From contig CAXAUF010000006.1 of assembly GCA_963972425.1 (NCBI GenBank), positions 1 to 64,000 of the forward strand: a stretch of 64,000 nt of DNA, written 5' to 3'. Source of the stretch: Algorimicrobium sp002414705 (GTDB lineage Bacteria; Bacteroidota; Bacteroidia; Flavobacteriales; Flavobacteriaceae). How positions within the stretch are numbered: the stretch's first letter is position 1; each line of letters opens with the position of its first letter. The position numbers and the translations under genes were made by a program. The notes beneath the pieces were generated by a model, which was not told the origin of the DNA, ran no database searches, and saw only the letters and a list, made by a program, of their open reading frames with translations. This document shows, in pieces, positions 45,056 to 53,969 of the stretch.

Positions 45056-46795
45056 ATGAATTCCATTTCAAAATTAGCAATTCTGCTTTCTATTTTTATA
45101 GTTGCTTGCCAGTCAAAATCATCAGATATTTCATCTAAAGTTAATATTTCGGTATCGTATTCAGACGGTCTTAATCTTGAAAATCTTGATGGAAGATTAC
45201 TGCTTATTCTAGCAGATAATAATAACGAAGAACCTCGATTTCAAGTTAGCTATAATGTAAATGCACAACCCATTTTTGGAAAAAACATCGATCAATTAAA
45301 ACCAAATGAAAATGTTGTGTTTTCAAACACTGATTTTGGTTTTCCTTATGAATCACTTAAAGATGTAAAACCAGGAATTTACTACGTACAAGCACTCTTA
45401 CATACATACGAAACTTTTAATTTATCTACAGGACAAACTGTTAAACTGCCAATGGATAATGGCGAAGGACAGCAATGGAATAAGTCTCCTGGAAATTTAT
45501 ATAGTAAACCTATTAAGATAGAAATCACGGAAAATGCGTTTCCTGAAATCCATATTGTCATGGATCAAGTTATCCCTCCAATAAAAGAACCAGAAGATAC
45601 CGAATGGATAAAGCATATTAAAATGAAATCGGATTTACTGTCTGAATTTTGGGGACGAGACATTTATTTAGGTGCTCATGTATTATTGCCAAAAGGATTT
45701 GATGAACATCCTGAAGCCAAATATCCACTAATGGTTTTTCAAGGCCATTTTCCAGCTGATTTTGGCGGATTTAGAACAACGCCTCCTGATCCGAATATGA
45801 AATCTGAATATTCTGATCGATTTGGTGTAGAAGGTTATAATATTATTCAGCAACAGGAAGCTTATGATTTTTATAAACGGTGGAACGAACCGGAATATCC
45901 TAGATTTTTAATTATTGAAATTCAACATCCAACACCATATTATGATGATTCCTATGCTGTAAATTCAGCAAATCAAGGACCTTATGGAGATGCACTTACC
46001 TATGAATTAATTCCATATATTGAAAACATGTTTAGAGGTCAAGGTAAAGGATGGTCTCGATTTTTATATGGAGGCTCTACAGGTGGTTGGGAAGCTTTAG
46101 CAGTTCAAATTAAATACCCAACAGAATATAATGGCTGTTTTGCTGCCTGTCCAGATCCAATAGATTTTAGAGCGTATTGTTTAAATAATATCTACGAAGA
46201 TGATAATGCCTATTTCGCAAAATCCAATCATAATGTTGTTGAGATTCCAGGGCATAGAGATTATTTAGGAAATGTGAATGCTACCGTTAAAGATTTTAAT
46301 CATTTAGAACTGGCTCTTGGCGATAAATCTAGATCTGGTGGACAATTTGATATTTGGGAAGCTACATATTCACCACAAGGAGCAGATGGCTATCCAGAAC
46401 GTCTTTGGGATAAATACACAGGAGATATCAATCATGAGGTGGCAGAATATTGGAAAGAAAATTATGATTTAAGATATATTCTAGAACGCGATTGGGATAA
46501 ATTAGGTGAAAACTTAAAAGGTAAAATACATATTTATTGTGGAGACATGGATAACTACTATTTGAATAATGCTGTTTACCTCATGGAAGATTTTCTTGAA
46601 AGTACTACAGATCCTTATTACGACGGAGAAGTTGCTTATGGAGATCGTGCAGAACATTGTTGGAATGGCGATCAAGAAAACCCAAATTACATTTCCAGAT
46701 TACGTTATAATAGTATGTACGTACCAAAAATTATGAAACGGATTATGGAATCTGCTCCAAAAGGTGCAGATTTAACAAGCTGGCGCTACAAATAA
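45056..46795 (+). CDS. Large lipoprotein with alpha/beta-hydrolase (esterase-like) domain
   Basis: A 579-aa exported lipoprotein (signal ending in FIVAC, Cys18). The N-terminal part (about 25-170) is a beta-rich domain. The C-terminal part resembles the alpha/beta-hydrolase esterase fold: nucleophile elbow YGGSTGGWEALA (Ser341), an acidic candidate in IYCGDMDNYYL (Asp497 or Asp499) and a His candidate in DRAEHCWNGD (His534). No narrow family or substrate is recognised; the distance from the Ser to the acid and His is larger than in simple esterases, with an insertion of about 100 residues. It converges on the VOC gene with a 3-nt gap. Confidence 0.75.
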   Translation: MNSISKLAILLSIFIVACQSKSSDISSKVNISVSYSDGLNLENLDGRLLLILADNNNEEPRFQVSYNVNAQPIFGKNIDQLKPNENVVFSNTDFGFPYESLKDVKPGIYYVQALLHTYETFNLSTGQTVKLPMDNGEGQQWNKSPGNLYSKPIKIEITENAFPEIHIVMDQVIPPIKEPEDTEWIKHIKMKSDLLSEFWGRDIYLGAHVLLPKGFDEHPEAKYPLMVFQGHFPADFGGFRTTPPDPNMKSEYSDRFGVEGYNIIQQQEAYDFYKRWNEPEYPRFLIIEIQHPTPYYDDSYAVNSANQGPYGDALTYELIPYIENMFRGQGKGWSRFLYGGSTGGWEALAVQIKYPTEYNGCFAACPDPIDFRAYCLNNIYEDDNAYFAKSNHNVVEIPGHRDYLGNVNATVKDFNHLELALGDKSRSGGQFDIWEATYSPQGADGYPERLWDKYTGDINHEVAEYWKENYDLRYILERDWDKLGENLKGKIHIYCGDMDNYYLNNAVYLMEDFLESTTDPYYDGEVAYGDRAEHCWNGDQENPNYISRLRYNSMYVPKIMKRIMESAPKGADLTSWRYK

Positions 46796-46798
46796 GTC

Positions 46799-47221
46799 TT
46801 ATTTAGCAAATAGCTGACTCATGTCTTTAAAAGCTTTAAACTCTAAAGCATTTCCTGCAGGATCATAAAAAAACATGATGGTTTGTTCGCCTACTAGACC
46901 TTCAAAACGAATATAAGGTTCTATGACGAATTGAATGTTTTTAGATTTTAAATGCGTTGAAAATTCTTGAAAATCATTCCAAGGTAAAACAACGCCATAA
47001 TGCGGAACAGGAACCGATTTCCCATCCACACTATTGGTATGAATAGCTTCGTCAGATTTAGGTTTGTAGTGAATAACTAATTGGTGACCGAAAAAATTAA
47101 AATCGACCCAATGGTCACTACTTCTGCCTTCTTCGCAATTTAAAACATCACGATAAAAAGTCCGGCAAGCTTCTAAATTATGAACAGGAATAGCAATATG
47201 AAATGGTGAAACTGTAGACAT
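46799..47221 (-). CDS. VOC family (glyoxalase-like) protein
   Basis: Small vicinal-oxygen-chelate-fold protein (140 aa) with two beta-alpha-beta-beta-beta halves: FHIAIPVHNLEACRTFYRDVL at the N-terminus and the C-terminal FFYDPAGNALEFKAF that carries the usual metal-ligand Glu. Members are metal-dependent lyases, dioxygenases or isomerases; no specific substrate can be named. It ends the leftward run, 5 nt after rluF. Confidence 0.85.
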   Translation of the reverse strand: MSTVSPFHIAIPVHNLEACRTFYRDVLNCEEGRSSDHWVDFNFFGHQLVIHYKPKSDEAIHTNSVDGKSVPVPHYGVVLPWNDFQEFSTHLKSKNIQFVIEPYIRFEGLVGEQTIMFFYDPAGNALEFKAFKDMSQLFAK

Positions 47222-47226
47222 ATAGT

Positions 47227-47991
47227 TTATCTTCTAGATTGTTTTGGAATAGTTTTGCTTAAAAATGTTTTAGAGGAATCTTCTAGCAAACGATTAAGTT
47301 CTGTGAATTCTGATTTGGTTAATTCTCTGTATTCTCCAACGGGAACATCTAATTTAATGTTCATAATCCGAACACGTTTTAGCGTTTCAACTTCATACGT
47401 CAAATATTCGCACATACGACGAATTTGTCTATTTAAACCTTGGGTTAAAATAATTTTAAACTCATGTGTTCCTAGTTTTTCAACAATACACGGTTTGGTA
47501 GTTTTGTCTAGATCGTCTATATAAATCCCTCTAGACATGTATTCAATAAACGTTTGCGAAATAGGTTTATCTACCGTTACAATATATTCCTTTTCGTGGT
47601 TGTTACTGGCACGCAATATTTTGTTTACAATATCACCATCATCTGTTAGGAAAATTAAACCTTCACTGGGTTTATCTAATCGCCCAATAGGAAAAATACG
47701 CTTTGGATATTTTATAAAATCGATGATATTATCTTTTTCAACACGCGTATCCGTTGTGCAAACTATGCCAACAGGTTTGTTAAACGCTAGATAAACAAAC
47801 GGACTATTATTAGAGGTAATTTCTTTTCCATCTACTTGAACAACATCAGTTTCAGTTACTTTTGTGCCCATTTCTGGAACACTTCCATTAATGGTTACAC
47901 GTCCAGCTTCTATGAGTTTATCAGCTGCTCTGCGTGAGCAATATCCAGCTTCGCTTAAATATTTGTTGAGTCTCGTTAGTTTTTCTTCCAT
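47227..47991 (-). CDS. rluF: 23S rRNA pseudouridine synthase RluF-type
   Basis: Pseudouridine synthase (254 aa) of the RsuA/RluB/E/F family. An N-terminal S4 RNA-binding domain (LNKYLSEAGYCSRRAADKLIEAGRV, about 8-32) is followed by the catalytic domain with FPIGRLDKPSEGLIFLTDDGD (catalytic Asp in GRLD, about 101) and the LTQGLNRQIRRMCE element (about 180). Sequence closeness to RluF (U2604 of 23S rRNA) is judged by overall pattern. The start codon lies 4 nt after an exact -7 promoter box, which suggests a leaderless mRNA. Confidence 0.87.
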   Translation of the reverse strand: MEEKLTRLNKYLSEAGYCSRRAADKLIEAGRVTINGSVPEMGTKVTETDVVQVDGKEITSNNSPFVYLAFNKPVGIVCTTDTRVEKDNIIDFIKYPKRIFPIGRLDKPSEGLIFLTDDGDIVNKILRASNNHEKEYIVTVDKPISQTFIEYMSRGIYIDDLDKTTKPCIVEKLGTHEFKIILTQGLNRQIRRMCEYLTYEVETLKRVRIMNIKLDVPVGEYRELTKSEFTELNRLLEDSSKTFLSKTIPKQSRR

Positions 47992-47995
47992 GTTG

Positions 47996-48003
47996 CAAAG
48001 GTA
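47996..48003 (-). promoter_or_regulatory. -7 promoter box abutting the rluF start codon
   Basis: Minus-strand TACCTTTG, exact TAnnTTTG match, only 4 nt from the ATG at 47991. Transcription would begin at or next to the start codon. Confidence 0.5.
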
Positions 48004-48008
48004 TCAAT

Positions 48009-48833
48009 TTAGCTTTCTAAAAACTCATAAATAGACTTGGATATACTATCGTCTACCAAAGAATGTCCGAAACCGTTAGTGGTTATCAGTTTGCTATTTT
48101 TTAAACTATTATTAATTAAAAGCGCGTCTTGATATGGAATAATAGTGTCTTTTTCATCGTGGATAATCAGGCCATCTAAATTTAACGTTTCTAAATATTT
48201 GGCTGTCGAAAAATTTTCAGGCTCTACATGAAATCGATCTTTAATTAACTGGTTGGTACTATTTATAGTGCGTTTGCTATAACTCATCATTTTGTAGTAT
48301 CTGCCCAAAACGTCTGAATATTCTGAAGGTGTTCCTAGCAGAATTAGTTTCTTTATTTCTTTATATTCCGTATTTGTTTGCGAAAAAACTGAAGCCATAC
48401 CACCAACCGAATGCCCAATAATAAAATCTGGTTTAAACTTTTTTGAAACTACCTTTATAAAATCCCCATACAATATAGCGTTGAATCGTTTGCTTCCAGA
48501 TTTACCATGAGCAGGCGCATCTAAGGCAATAATATTATAGTTTAGCTTCTTTAAGGGCTCAATTAAATATTGCCATCTGGCTGCATTGCTTTCCCAACCA
48601 TGTGCTAATAAAATAGTGCTTCCTTTTCCTAGCCATCTGTAGGTCATAACTGGCATATTATTTACTGTTAATTCTTCGCGGAATGAGGTGCCTAAAAAGT
48701 CAAATTGTTTTTCGGTTAATTTACCACGCCTTGGTGTTGAAAATAAATATAACGCCAAACGGCCAGCAGATTTTTTAGAAAACAATCCAACGACATTTAT
48801 CATAAATCCGATAAGTTTATGAAGGATTTTCAT
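48009..48833 (-). CDS. Alpha/beta-fold hydrolase
   Basis: Hydrolase of the alpha/beta superfamily (274 aa). Motifs: oxyanion region LLAHGWESNAARW (about 76), ALDAPAHGKSG (about 104), nucleophile elbow IIGHSVGGMAS (Ser about 142), acidic residue in LIIHDEKDTIIPY (about 226) and His in TNGFGHSLVDD (about 256). The N-terminal 30 residues are hydrophobic and basic and may anchor it to the membrane. The start overlaps the end of the cupin gene (ATGA type), so the two are translationally coupled. Substrate unknown. Confidence 0.87.
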   Translation of the reverse strand: MKILHKLIGFMINVVGLFSKKSAGRLALYLFSTPRRGKLTEKQFDFLGTSFREELTVNNMPVMTYRWLGKGSTILLAHGWESNAARWQYLIEPLKKLNYNIIALDAPAHGKSGSKRFNAILYGDFIKVVSKKFKPDFIIGHSVGGMASVFSQTNTEYKEIKKLILLGTPSEYSDVLGRYYKMMSYSKRTINSTNQLIKDRFHVEPENFSTAKYLETLNLDGLIIHDEKDTIIPYQDALLINNSLKNSKLITTNGFGHSLVDDSISKSIYEFLES

Positions 48834-49195
48834 GTGTATTCACGATTTACTAAATCCATAGAAAACGAAGGTTTACAGATAGCTAAATACACACAAGGTT
48901 CTGTAAAAGGATTGGAATATTGTACACGAGTGTTTTTGTTTATTTTGATGGATTGTCCAGCTTCCAATACAATTTGTTCGCCATCAATAATAAATTGTTT
49001 TTTACCTTTAATTATAAAAGTATACTCATCAAATTCGGGAGTTTGAAATGGTTCACTCCAATCTGGTGGTGCAACCATATAAGCAATACTTATTTCCGAA
49101 TTCCCATCAGTTGCTAATCCAAAATGTTCTTGAATTATTTTTCCATCAGTTGTAGGGACAACAAAGGGATTGTCTTGAATATGATATGTTTTCAT
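48830..49195 (-). CDS. Cupin-domain protein
   Basis: A small single-domain cupin (121 aa) with the beta-barrel motifs EPFQTPEFDEYTFIIKGKKQFIIDGE (about 48-73) and INKNTRVQYSNPF (about 87). The usual His-rich metal motif is degenerate: few His residues are present, so it may bind a ligand rather than catalyse. It sits between yitT and the hydrolase gene and overlaps the latter by 4 nt. Confidence 0.82.
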   Translation of the reverse strand: MKTYHIQDNPFVVPTTDGKIIQEHFGLATDGNSEISIAYMVAPPDWSEPFQTPEFDEYTFIIKGKKQFIIDGEQIVLEAGQSIKINKNTRVQYSNPFTEPCVYLAICKPSFSMDLVNREYT

Positions 49196-49200
49196 TCAAA

Positions 49201-50172
49201 TTATTTTAATGGTTTCCGCTTAATCATACCGCCTCGTAAATCTTTTACAAGACCCATAATAATAAAAGCTTCTTTATCAATTTTATCTATTTCAGTATGA
49301 AGTTTCGCTAATTCTAGCCTAGTAACAACCGTATAAATAATGTCTTTATTGTAACTTTCTCCATGACTGCCATAGCCGCCTTTTCCTGCATAAATAGTAC
49401 AAGCACGTCTTAATTTATCAATAATCATAACTCGCAGTGCTTCGTGGTGATTAGAAATAATAGTTACTCCAACATATTCTTCAACACCATCCACGACAAA
49501 ATCCACTGTTTTGGCAGCGGACAGATATGTTAACATGGCATATAATGCTACTTCAATTGAAAGTACGTAAGCACCAAATGAAAAGATAATAAGGTTTGTA
49601 AGTAATAAGACATCACCAATAGTAATGGATAGTTTTCTACTTAAATAAATGGCTAAAACTTCTGTGCCATCAATAACCGCTCCTCCTCTCATGGCCATTC
49701 CAATACCTAGTCCCAAAAAGAATCCACCAAAAACAGCAATTAGTAATTTGTCGTCTGTAATGGTTGGGTATTCTACAAAATGAACCACAAGAGCCAACAT
49801 GGTAATGGCTATAATACTTTTAATAGCAAAACGCATGCTGAACGTTCTTGCGCCTAAAATTATAAATGGAATATTTACAATGATAAGTAAAACGCCTAAT
49901 TCTAAATCTGTGATGTTTTCTAGTAATAGGGAAATTCCTGTAGCTCCACCATCAATAAAACGATTGGGTAGTAAAAAACCTTTCAGTCCAAATCCAGCCG
50001 AAAACACACCAATTATGATAAAAAAGGCTTCTTTTAGAGCGTGTGTTATTTCTACTTGAAGGTTTTTGACAAGTGGTACAATTTCACGATTACTTATTTT
50101 TGCAGCTGTTTGGGTAGCTTCAAGTCGTTTGCGAGCAATGGTAACTAATAATTTGGAAAGGTATGATCTCAT
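49201..50172 (-). CDS. YitT family membrane protein (DUF161/DUF2179)
   Basis: Membrane protein (323 aa) with about five or six helices: FFIIIGVFSAGFGLKGFLLP, FIDGGATGISLLL, and GLGIGMAMRGGAVIDGTEVLAIYLS, the family-typical Gly-rich block. A cytosolic DUF2179 domain forms the C-terminus (RRACTIYAGKGGYG...DIIYTVVTRLELAKL). The transported compound is not established for the family. I chose ATG 50172; the longer frame starts with TTG at 50190 inside the preceding gene. Confidence 0.87.
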   Translation of the reverse strand: MRSYLSKLLVTIARKRLEATQTAAKISNREIVPLVKNLQVEITHALKEAFFIIIGVFSAGFGLKGFLLPNRFIDGGATGISLLLENITDLELGVLLIIVNIPFIILGARTFSMRFAIKSIIAITMLALVVHFVEYPTITDDKLLIAVFGGFFLGLGIGMAMRGGAVIDGTEVLAIYLSRKLSITIGDVLLLTNLIIFSFGAYVLSIEVALYAMLTYLSAAKTVDFVVDGVEEYVGVTIISNHHEALRVMIIDKLRRACTIYAGKGGYGSHGESYNKDIIYTVVTRLELAKLHTEIDKIDKEAFIIMGLVKDLRGGMIKRKPLK

Positions 50173-50180
50173 ATTTTTTT

Positions 50181-50735
50181 TTAGTTCCAACCAATCATGA
50201 AATATTTTATTTTAGCTGTCTCTGGAATTTGGATAGCTTCAATTTTAGCATTTGAATCAAATTGTAAACTTGCTGGTAATTCTTTTTTGTCAATAGTAAA
50301 AAATGCATTTATTTCATTTACAAAAACTACCACGTTTTTTATGGTGTTTTGAATACTCGAAATTTTATATTGCTTTTGTATATCTCCAAAGGTACTTTTT
50401 GTTGAAATGCCTTTTTCTGTCTTATAACGCGGATCTACCACTTTTATCGTGCTAATCGTTGCAGTAGAATCTATCATTTTGTTAGGACTTAACACCAATA
50501 GGACATTTCCGCTTTTATCATAAATGTCAATATCATAATTAGCATTTTGAAAAGCTTCTGTATTTGATAGTTTCACAATTGAGTCATTTGGAAATATCAT
50601 ATCCAAATCTGCAACTTTGGTCGAATCCGTTAGCATGCCAATATTTTTGTTTCCAATTAAAAAGGGATCTTTTTCTTTGGAGCAACTTGCAAATAAAGCG
50701 GTAATAATGATGAGGCTTAAGATTATTTTTTTCAT
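50181..50735 (-). CDS. Uncharacterised lipoprotein
   Basis: I do not recognise this 184-aa protein. A lipoprotein signal (KKIILSLIIITALFASC, Cys18) is followed by a mixed, mostly beta-type sequence with no catalytic motif: LIGNKNIGMLTDSTKVADLD, VLLVLSPNKMIDSTATIS and a final AKIEAIQIPETAKIKYF. It lies 8 nt upstream of the chosen yitT start and 43 nt downstream of the HerA-like ATPase gene, so all three may be co-transcribed. Confidence 0.75.
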   Translation of the reverse strand: MKKIILSLIIITALFASCSKEKDPFLIGNKNIGMLTDSTKVADLDMIFPNDSIVKLSNTEAFQNANYDIDIYDKSGNVLLVLSPNKMIDSTATISTIKVVDPRYKTEKGISTKSTFGDIQKQYKISSIQNTIKNVVVFVNEINAFFTIDKKELPASLQFDSNAKIEAIQIPETAKIKYFMIGWN

Positions 50736-50778
50736 TTGGGTATTAATTTTTTAGTGTTTATTGGGTTACTTATTTTAC

Positions 50779-52308
50779 TTATTTCATCACTTTGGTCAAG
50801 ATACCAAAAACGCTTCTAATAAAGGTAGCGCTTGTTAGTACTTTAACAATTGGATTTACGCGAGAGCTAGAGCGACTTGTGGTTTTTTTAGATTCCGCCT
50901 TTTTAAGTGCTTCTTTTTCTTTTTGTGCTTTTTCTTTTAATTCATCTGCTTCTGCTTGGTCTATTTTTTTGTTAAGCATTTCATAAGCACTTTCTCTATC
51001 AATTTCTTCGTTATATTTTTTTACCATTTTGGAGTCAGATAAAAGTGCCTGGAGTTCTGTGTCTGTTAAAACATCCATGCGACTCATTGGTGCACGCATC
51101 ATGGTTGCGGCCAAAGGTGTAGGTCGTCCTTTTTCATCAAGTGCAGATACTAACGCTTCTCCAGTTCCTAATGATGTTAAAACAGTTGCCGTATCATAAT
51201 AATCCGTGTCTGGATAATTTTGTGCTGCTAACTTGATTGCTTTTCTATCTTTGGCAGTAAAAGCACGCAAAGCATGTTGTACTTTTAAGCCTAATTGACT
51301 TAAAACAGCTTCGGGAACATCTGTTGGGTTTTGTGTTACAAAATATAAGCCTACACCTTTACTTCGAATGAGTTTTACAATGCTTTCTATTTGATTTAAT
51401 AAGGCTTTAGAAGCTTCATTGAAAATTAAATGCGCTTCGTCTATAAACAAAATTAATTCAGGTCGTCCAGAATCGCCTTGCTCCGGAAAGGTTGAATATA
51501 TTTCTGCTAATAAACTCAGCATAAAGGTTGAAAACAATTTCGGTTTATCTTGAATGTCAGTTAAACGAATAATGTTTATATAGCCACGACCATTTTCATC
51601 AACACGTAATAGATCATCTACTTCAAAGGATTTTTCACCAAAAAACAAATCGCCTCCTTGTTGTTCAATTTCTACTATTTTTCGTAAAATAGCTCCTGTG
51701 GATGCCCTTGAAATGCGGCCATAAGCGTCTTCAAATTCCTCACGACCTTCATCCGTTGCATATTGAAGAATTTTTTTGAAATCTTTTAAGTCTAAAAGTG
51801 GTAATTTATTATCGTCGCAGTATTTAAAAATAACGGAAATAATACCAGCTTGCGTTTCGGTAACATCTAAAATTCGTGAAATTAAAACGGGTCCAAATTC
51901 GCTAATGGTTGCACGAAGTCGAACACCATTTTGTTCCGAAAGTGTTAAAATTTCAACAGGAAATGCTTGTGGATTAAAAGGAAGTCCAATTTGTGCATGA
52001 CGTTCATCAATTTTAACATGACCAGGACTTGGTTGCGCCAAACCACTTAAATCACCTTTAATATCCATTAATAAAACAGGAACACCTTTTTCGCTTAAAT
52101 TTTCAGCAAGTACTTGAAGCGTTTTTGTTTTTCCTGTTCCCGTTGCACCTGCAATTAAGCCGTGTCTATTCATGGTTTTTAAGGGTACATTTACAAAAGC
52201 ATTTGTAACAGTTTTGCCATCTAACATAGCAGAGCCCAATGTTATAAATTCACCTTTATTAGTATTTCCTTCTATAATGTGGTTGAAAAAAGTCTCGTTT
52301 CTGTCCAT
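50779..52308 (-). CDS. HerA/YjgR-like ATPase (DUF853)
   Basis: P-loop ATPase of the HerA-FtsK superfamily (509 aa). Walker A is in LIAGATGTGKTKTLQVLAENL (about 50-70), Walker B in LILFIDEAHLIFNEA (about 287), and YFVTQNPTDVPEAVLSQLG (about 323) is the sensor-like conserved block. The C-terminus has a Lys/Glu-rich coiled coil (about 440-475). Family members are annotated as helicase-like, but the biological role is not firmly known. The start is close to a fairly AT-rich promoter region with no exact -7 box. Confidence 0.88.
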   Translation of the reverse strand: MDRNETFFNHIIEGNTNKGEFITLGSAMLDGKTVTNAFVNVPLKTMNRHGLIAGATGTGKTKTLQVLAENLSEKGVPVLLMDIKGDLSGLAQPSPGHVKIDERHAQIGLPFNPQAFPVEILTLSEQNGVRLRATISEFGPVLISRILDVTETQAGIISVIFKYCDDNKLPLLDLKDFKKILQYATDEGREEFEDAYGRISRASTGAILRKIVEIEQQGGDLFFGEKSFEVDDLLRVDENGRGYINIIRLTDIQDKPKLFSTFMLSLLAEIYSTFPEQGDSGRPELILFIDEAHLIFNEASKALLNQIESIVKLIRSKGVGLYFVTQNPTDVPEAVLSQLGLKVQHALRAFTAKDRKAIKLAAQNYPDTDYYDTATVLTSLGTGEALVSALDEKGRPTPLAATMMRAPMSRMDVLTDTELQALLSDSKMVKKYNEEIDRESAYEMLNKKIDQAEADELKEKAQKEKEALKKAESKKTTSRSSSRVNPIVKVLTSATFIRSVFGILTKVMK

Positions 52309-52495
52309 GCGTCTAATTTTGTATAAAAGTACTAATCTTACTGCAATCAGCAGAAAAATTTATCAACAATATCAAGTAGCAAAGAAATACGCAGTTATTT
52401 GTTTCGTTGTTTGCTATTGTTTTAAAAATCAAAGGACAATAAAAATGTATTCTTAAAAACTAGAAGCATATTACTGCTTACTGAATCCTGTTTTA

Positions 52496-52503
52496 TATCT
52501 TTG
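52496..52503 (+). promoter_or_regulatory. -7 promoter box abutting the queE start codon
   Basis: TATCTTTG, exact TAnnTTTG match with only 6 nt between its end and the ATG at 52510. This points to a leaderless or nearly leaderless mRNA. Confidence 0.6.
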
Positions 52504-52509
52504 CACGCT

Positions 52510-53142
52510 ATGACAAGAAGTGAAAGACAAGAGTTGTTAGATAAAGGACTTTTATTACCCTTAATGGAAGAATTTTATACCATTCAAGGCGAAGGTTTCC
52601 ATAAAGGGACTGCAGCCTATTTTATACGTATTGGTGGATGTGATGTAGGATGTCATTGGTGTGATGTTAAGGAAAGCTGGTTAGCAGAATTGCATCCACC
52701 AACAGAGACGGATAAAATTGTAAACAATGCTGAAAAGTATAGTAAAACAATTGTGGTTACAGGTGGCGAACCTTTAATGTGGGATATGACGGAATTAACC
52801 AATCAATTGAAAGCAAAAGGTATGCAAACGCATATAGAAACGTCTGGTGCTTATGAGTTAACAGGTACTTGGGATTGGATTTGCCTTTCGCCAAAAAAAT
52901 TAAAATTACCAACACAAGAAGTTTATGACAATGCGCATGAACTTAAATGTATTATCTATAATAAGGATGATTTCCGTTTTGCTGAAGAACAAGCCGAAAA
53001 AGTGAATAAGGATTGCATTTTATATTTGCAACCTGAATGGAGCAAACGTGATAAAGTGGTACCTGAAATAGTCGATTATGTTATGGCAAACCCAAAATGG
53101 AAAGTATCATTACAAACACACAAATATTTAAATATACCGTAA
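52510..53142 (+). CDS. queE: 7-carboxy-7-deazaguanine synthase
   Basis: Radical-SAM enzyme (210 aa) of the queuosine/7-deazaguanine pathway, making CDG from carboxytetrahydropterin. LPLMEEFYTIQGEGFHKG precedes the 4Fe-4S motif GGCDVGCHWCDVKESW, with the three Cys in a CX3CX2C pattern. VVTGGEPLMWD binds SAM, and THIETSGAYELTG and ICLSPKKLKLP follow. ATG 52510 is preferred; the TTG at 52501 lies inside the -7 box. No other queuosine gene is adjacent. Confidence 0.93.
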   Translation: MTRSERQELLDKGLLLPLMEEFYTIQGEGFHKGTAAYFIRIGGCDVGCHWCDVKESWLAELHPPTETDKIVNNAEKYSKTIVVTGGEPLMWDMTELTNQLKAKGMQTHIETSGAYELTGTWDWICLSPKKLKLPTQEVYDNAHELKCIIYNKDDFRFAEEQAEKVNKDCILYLQPEWSKRDKVVPEIVDYVMANPKWKVSLQTHKYLNIP

Positions 53143-53144
53143 AT

Positions 53145-53175
53145 AAAAACGCCTTGAATTTTCAAGGCGTTTTTT
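53145..53175. terminator. Bidirectional terminator between queE and DUF2911 gene
   Basis: A 14-bp near-perfect stem AAAAACGCCTTGAA/TTCAAGGCGTTTTT with a minimal loop. A or T runs flank both sides, so it can stop both convergent transcripts. Confidence 0.9.
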
Positions 53176-53196
53176 GGTATTGAACGGTGTCTTTTT

Positions 53197-53736
53197 TTAT
53201 TTTGAAGATGTTGGTACAGAAACTCTTACTTTGTCCCAACCCATGTGCATGGTTGCATCATCATCAAAACTGATTGAAAATGCTTCTAAAGATTCATCAT
53301 CCATTTTTACAGGAGCCATAACTCTAGCAATATCGTTTTCTTCTTTGTAGAAATATGCACCCCAAGTATTCAGGTCTTTGTTGATAATAACAGTCCATTC
53401 TTTTTCTCCAGGAATGGTGAATAATGAATACGTGCCAGCTTTTATCATTTTCCCACCAAAGTCTGTGTCTTTGTAAAATGTAATTTCAACGGCTTCATTT
53501 GCGCCAGTTCTCCAAACTTTATCGCTTGGTGCTAATTTTTCTAATGAGCGATCGTTAAGTTGCGGTCTGCTATAAATTACTTTTATAGATTTGTTTGCAT
53601 CTTTATAATCGGAAGGAAAGGATGCAGCATCCATAGGACTTTTATCTAATCCTGAAAATTCTTGAGCAGATAAGCTTGTTGTGAATACCATAACAAAGGC
53701 GAATGCGACTGCCGTAATAAATGTTGATTTTTTCAT
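53197..53736 (-). CDS. DUF2911 domain protein, exported
   Basis: Secreted or periplasmic protein (179 aa) with a signal peptide (KKSTFITAVAFAFVMVFTTSLSAQ). The DUF2911 features are IKVIYSRPQLNDRSLEKLAP, VWRTGANEAVEITFYKD, AGTYSLFTIPGEKEWTVIINKDLNTWGAYFY and a final MHMGWDKVRVSV. The family is common in Bacteroidota; no function is known to me. It is divergent from asnB with 233 nt between. Confidence 0.88.
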   Translation of the reverse strand: MKKSTFITAVAFAFVMVFTTSLSAQEFSGLDKSPMDAASFPSDYKDANKSIKVIYSRPQLNDRSLEKLAPSDKVWRTGANEAVEITFYKDTDFGGKMIKAGTYSLFTIPGEKEWTVIINKDLNTWGAYFYKEENDIARVMAPVKMDDESLEAFSISFDDDATMHMGWDKVRVSVPTSSK

Positions 53737-53969
53737 AGTTTTTGTAAATTTTATTTAGCTAAAAATATTTAATAATTCTTTAAAAGTCGCAAGTATTGGT
53801 AATAATTTACAAATTAAAAGAATTATTTAATTAAATGCGGCTAAATAGTTTCATTTTAATTAAAATAATCACTTTAGAATTGCATTTTATAATCAAAATG
53901 ACTATTTCTGTTTTTAAATTATAATAATATATTCATATTTGCTTCATCAAATTAATTATAAGACAGATT

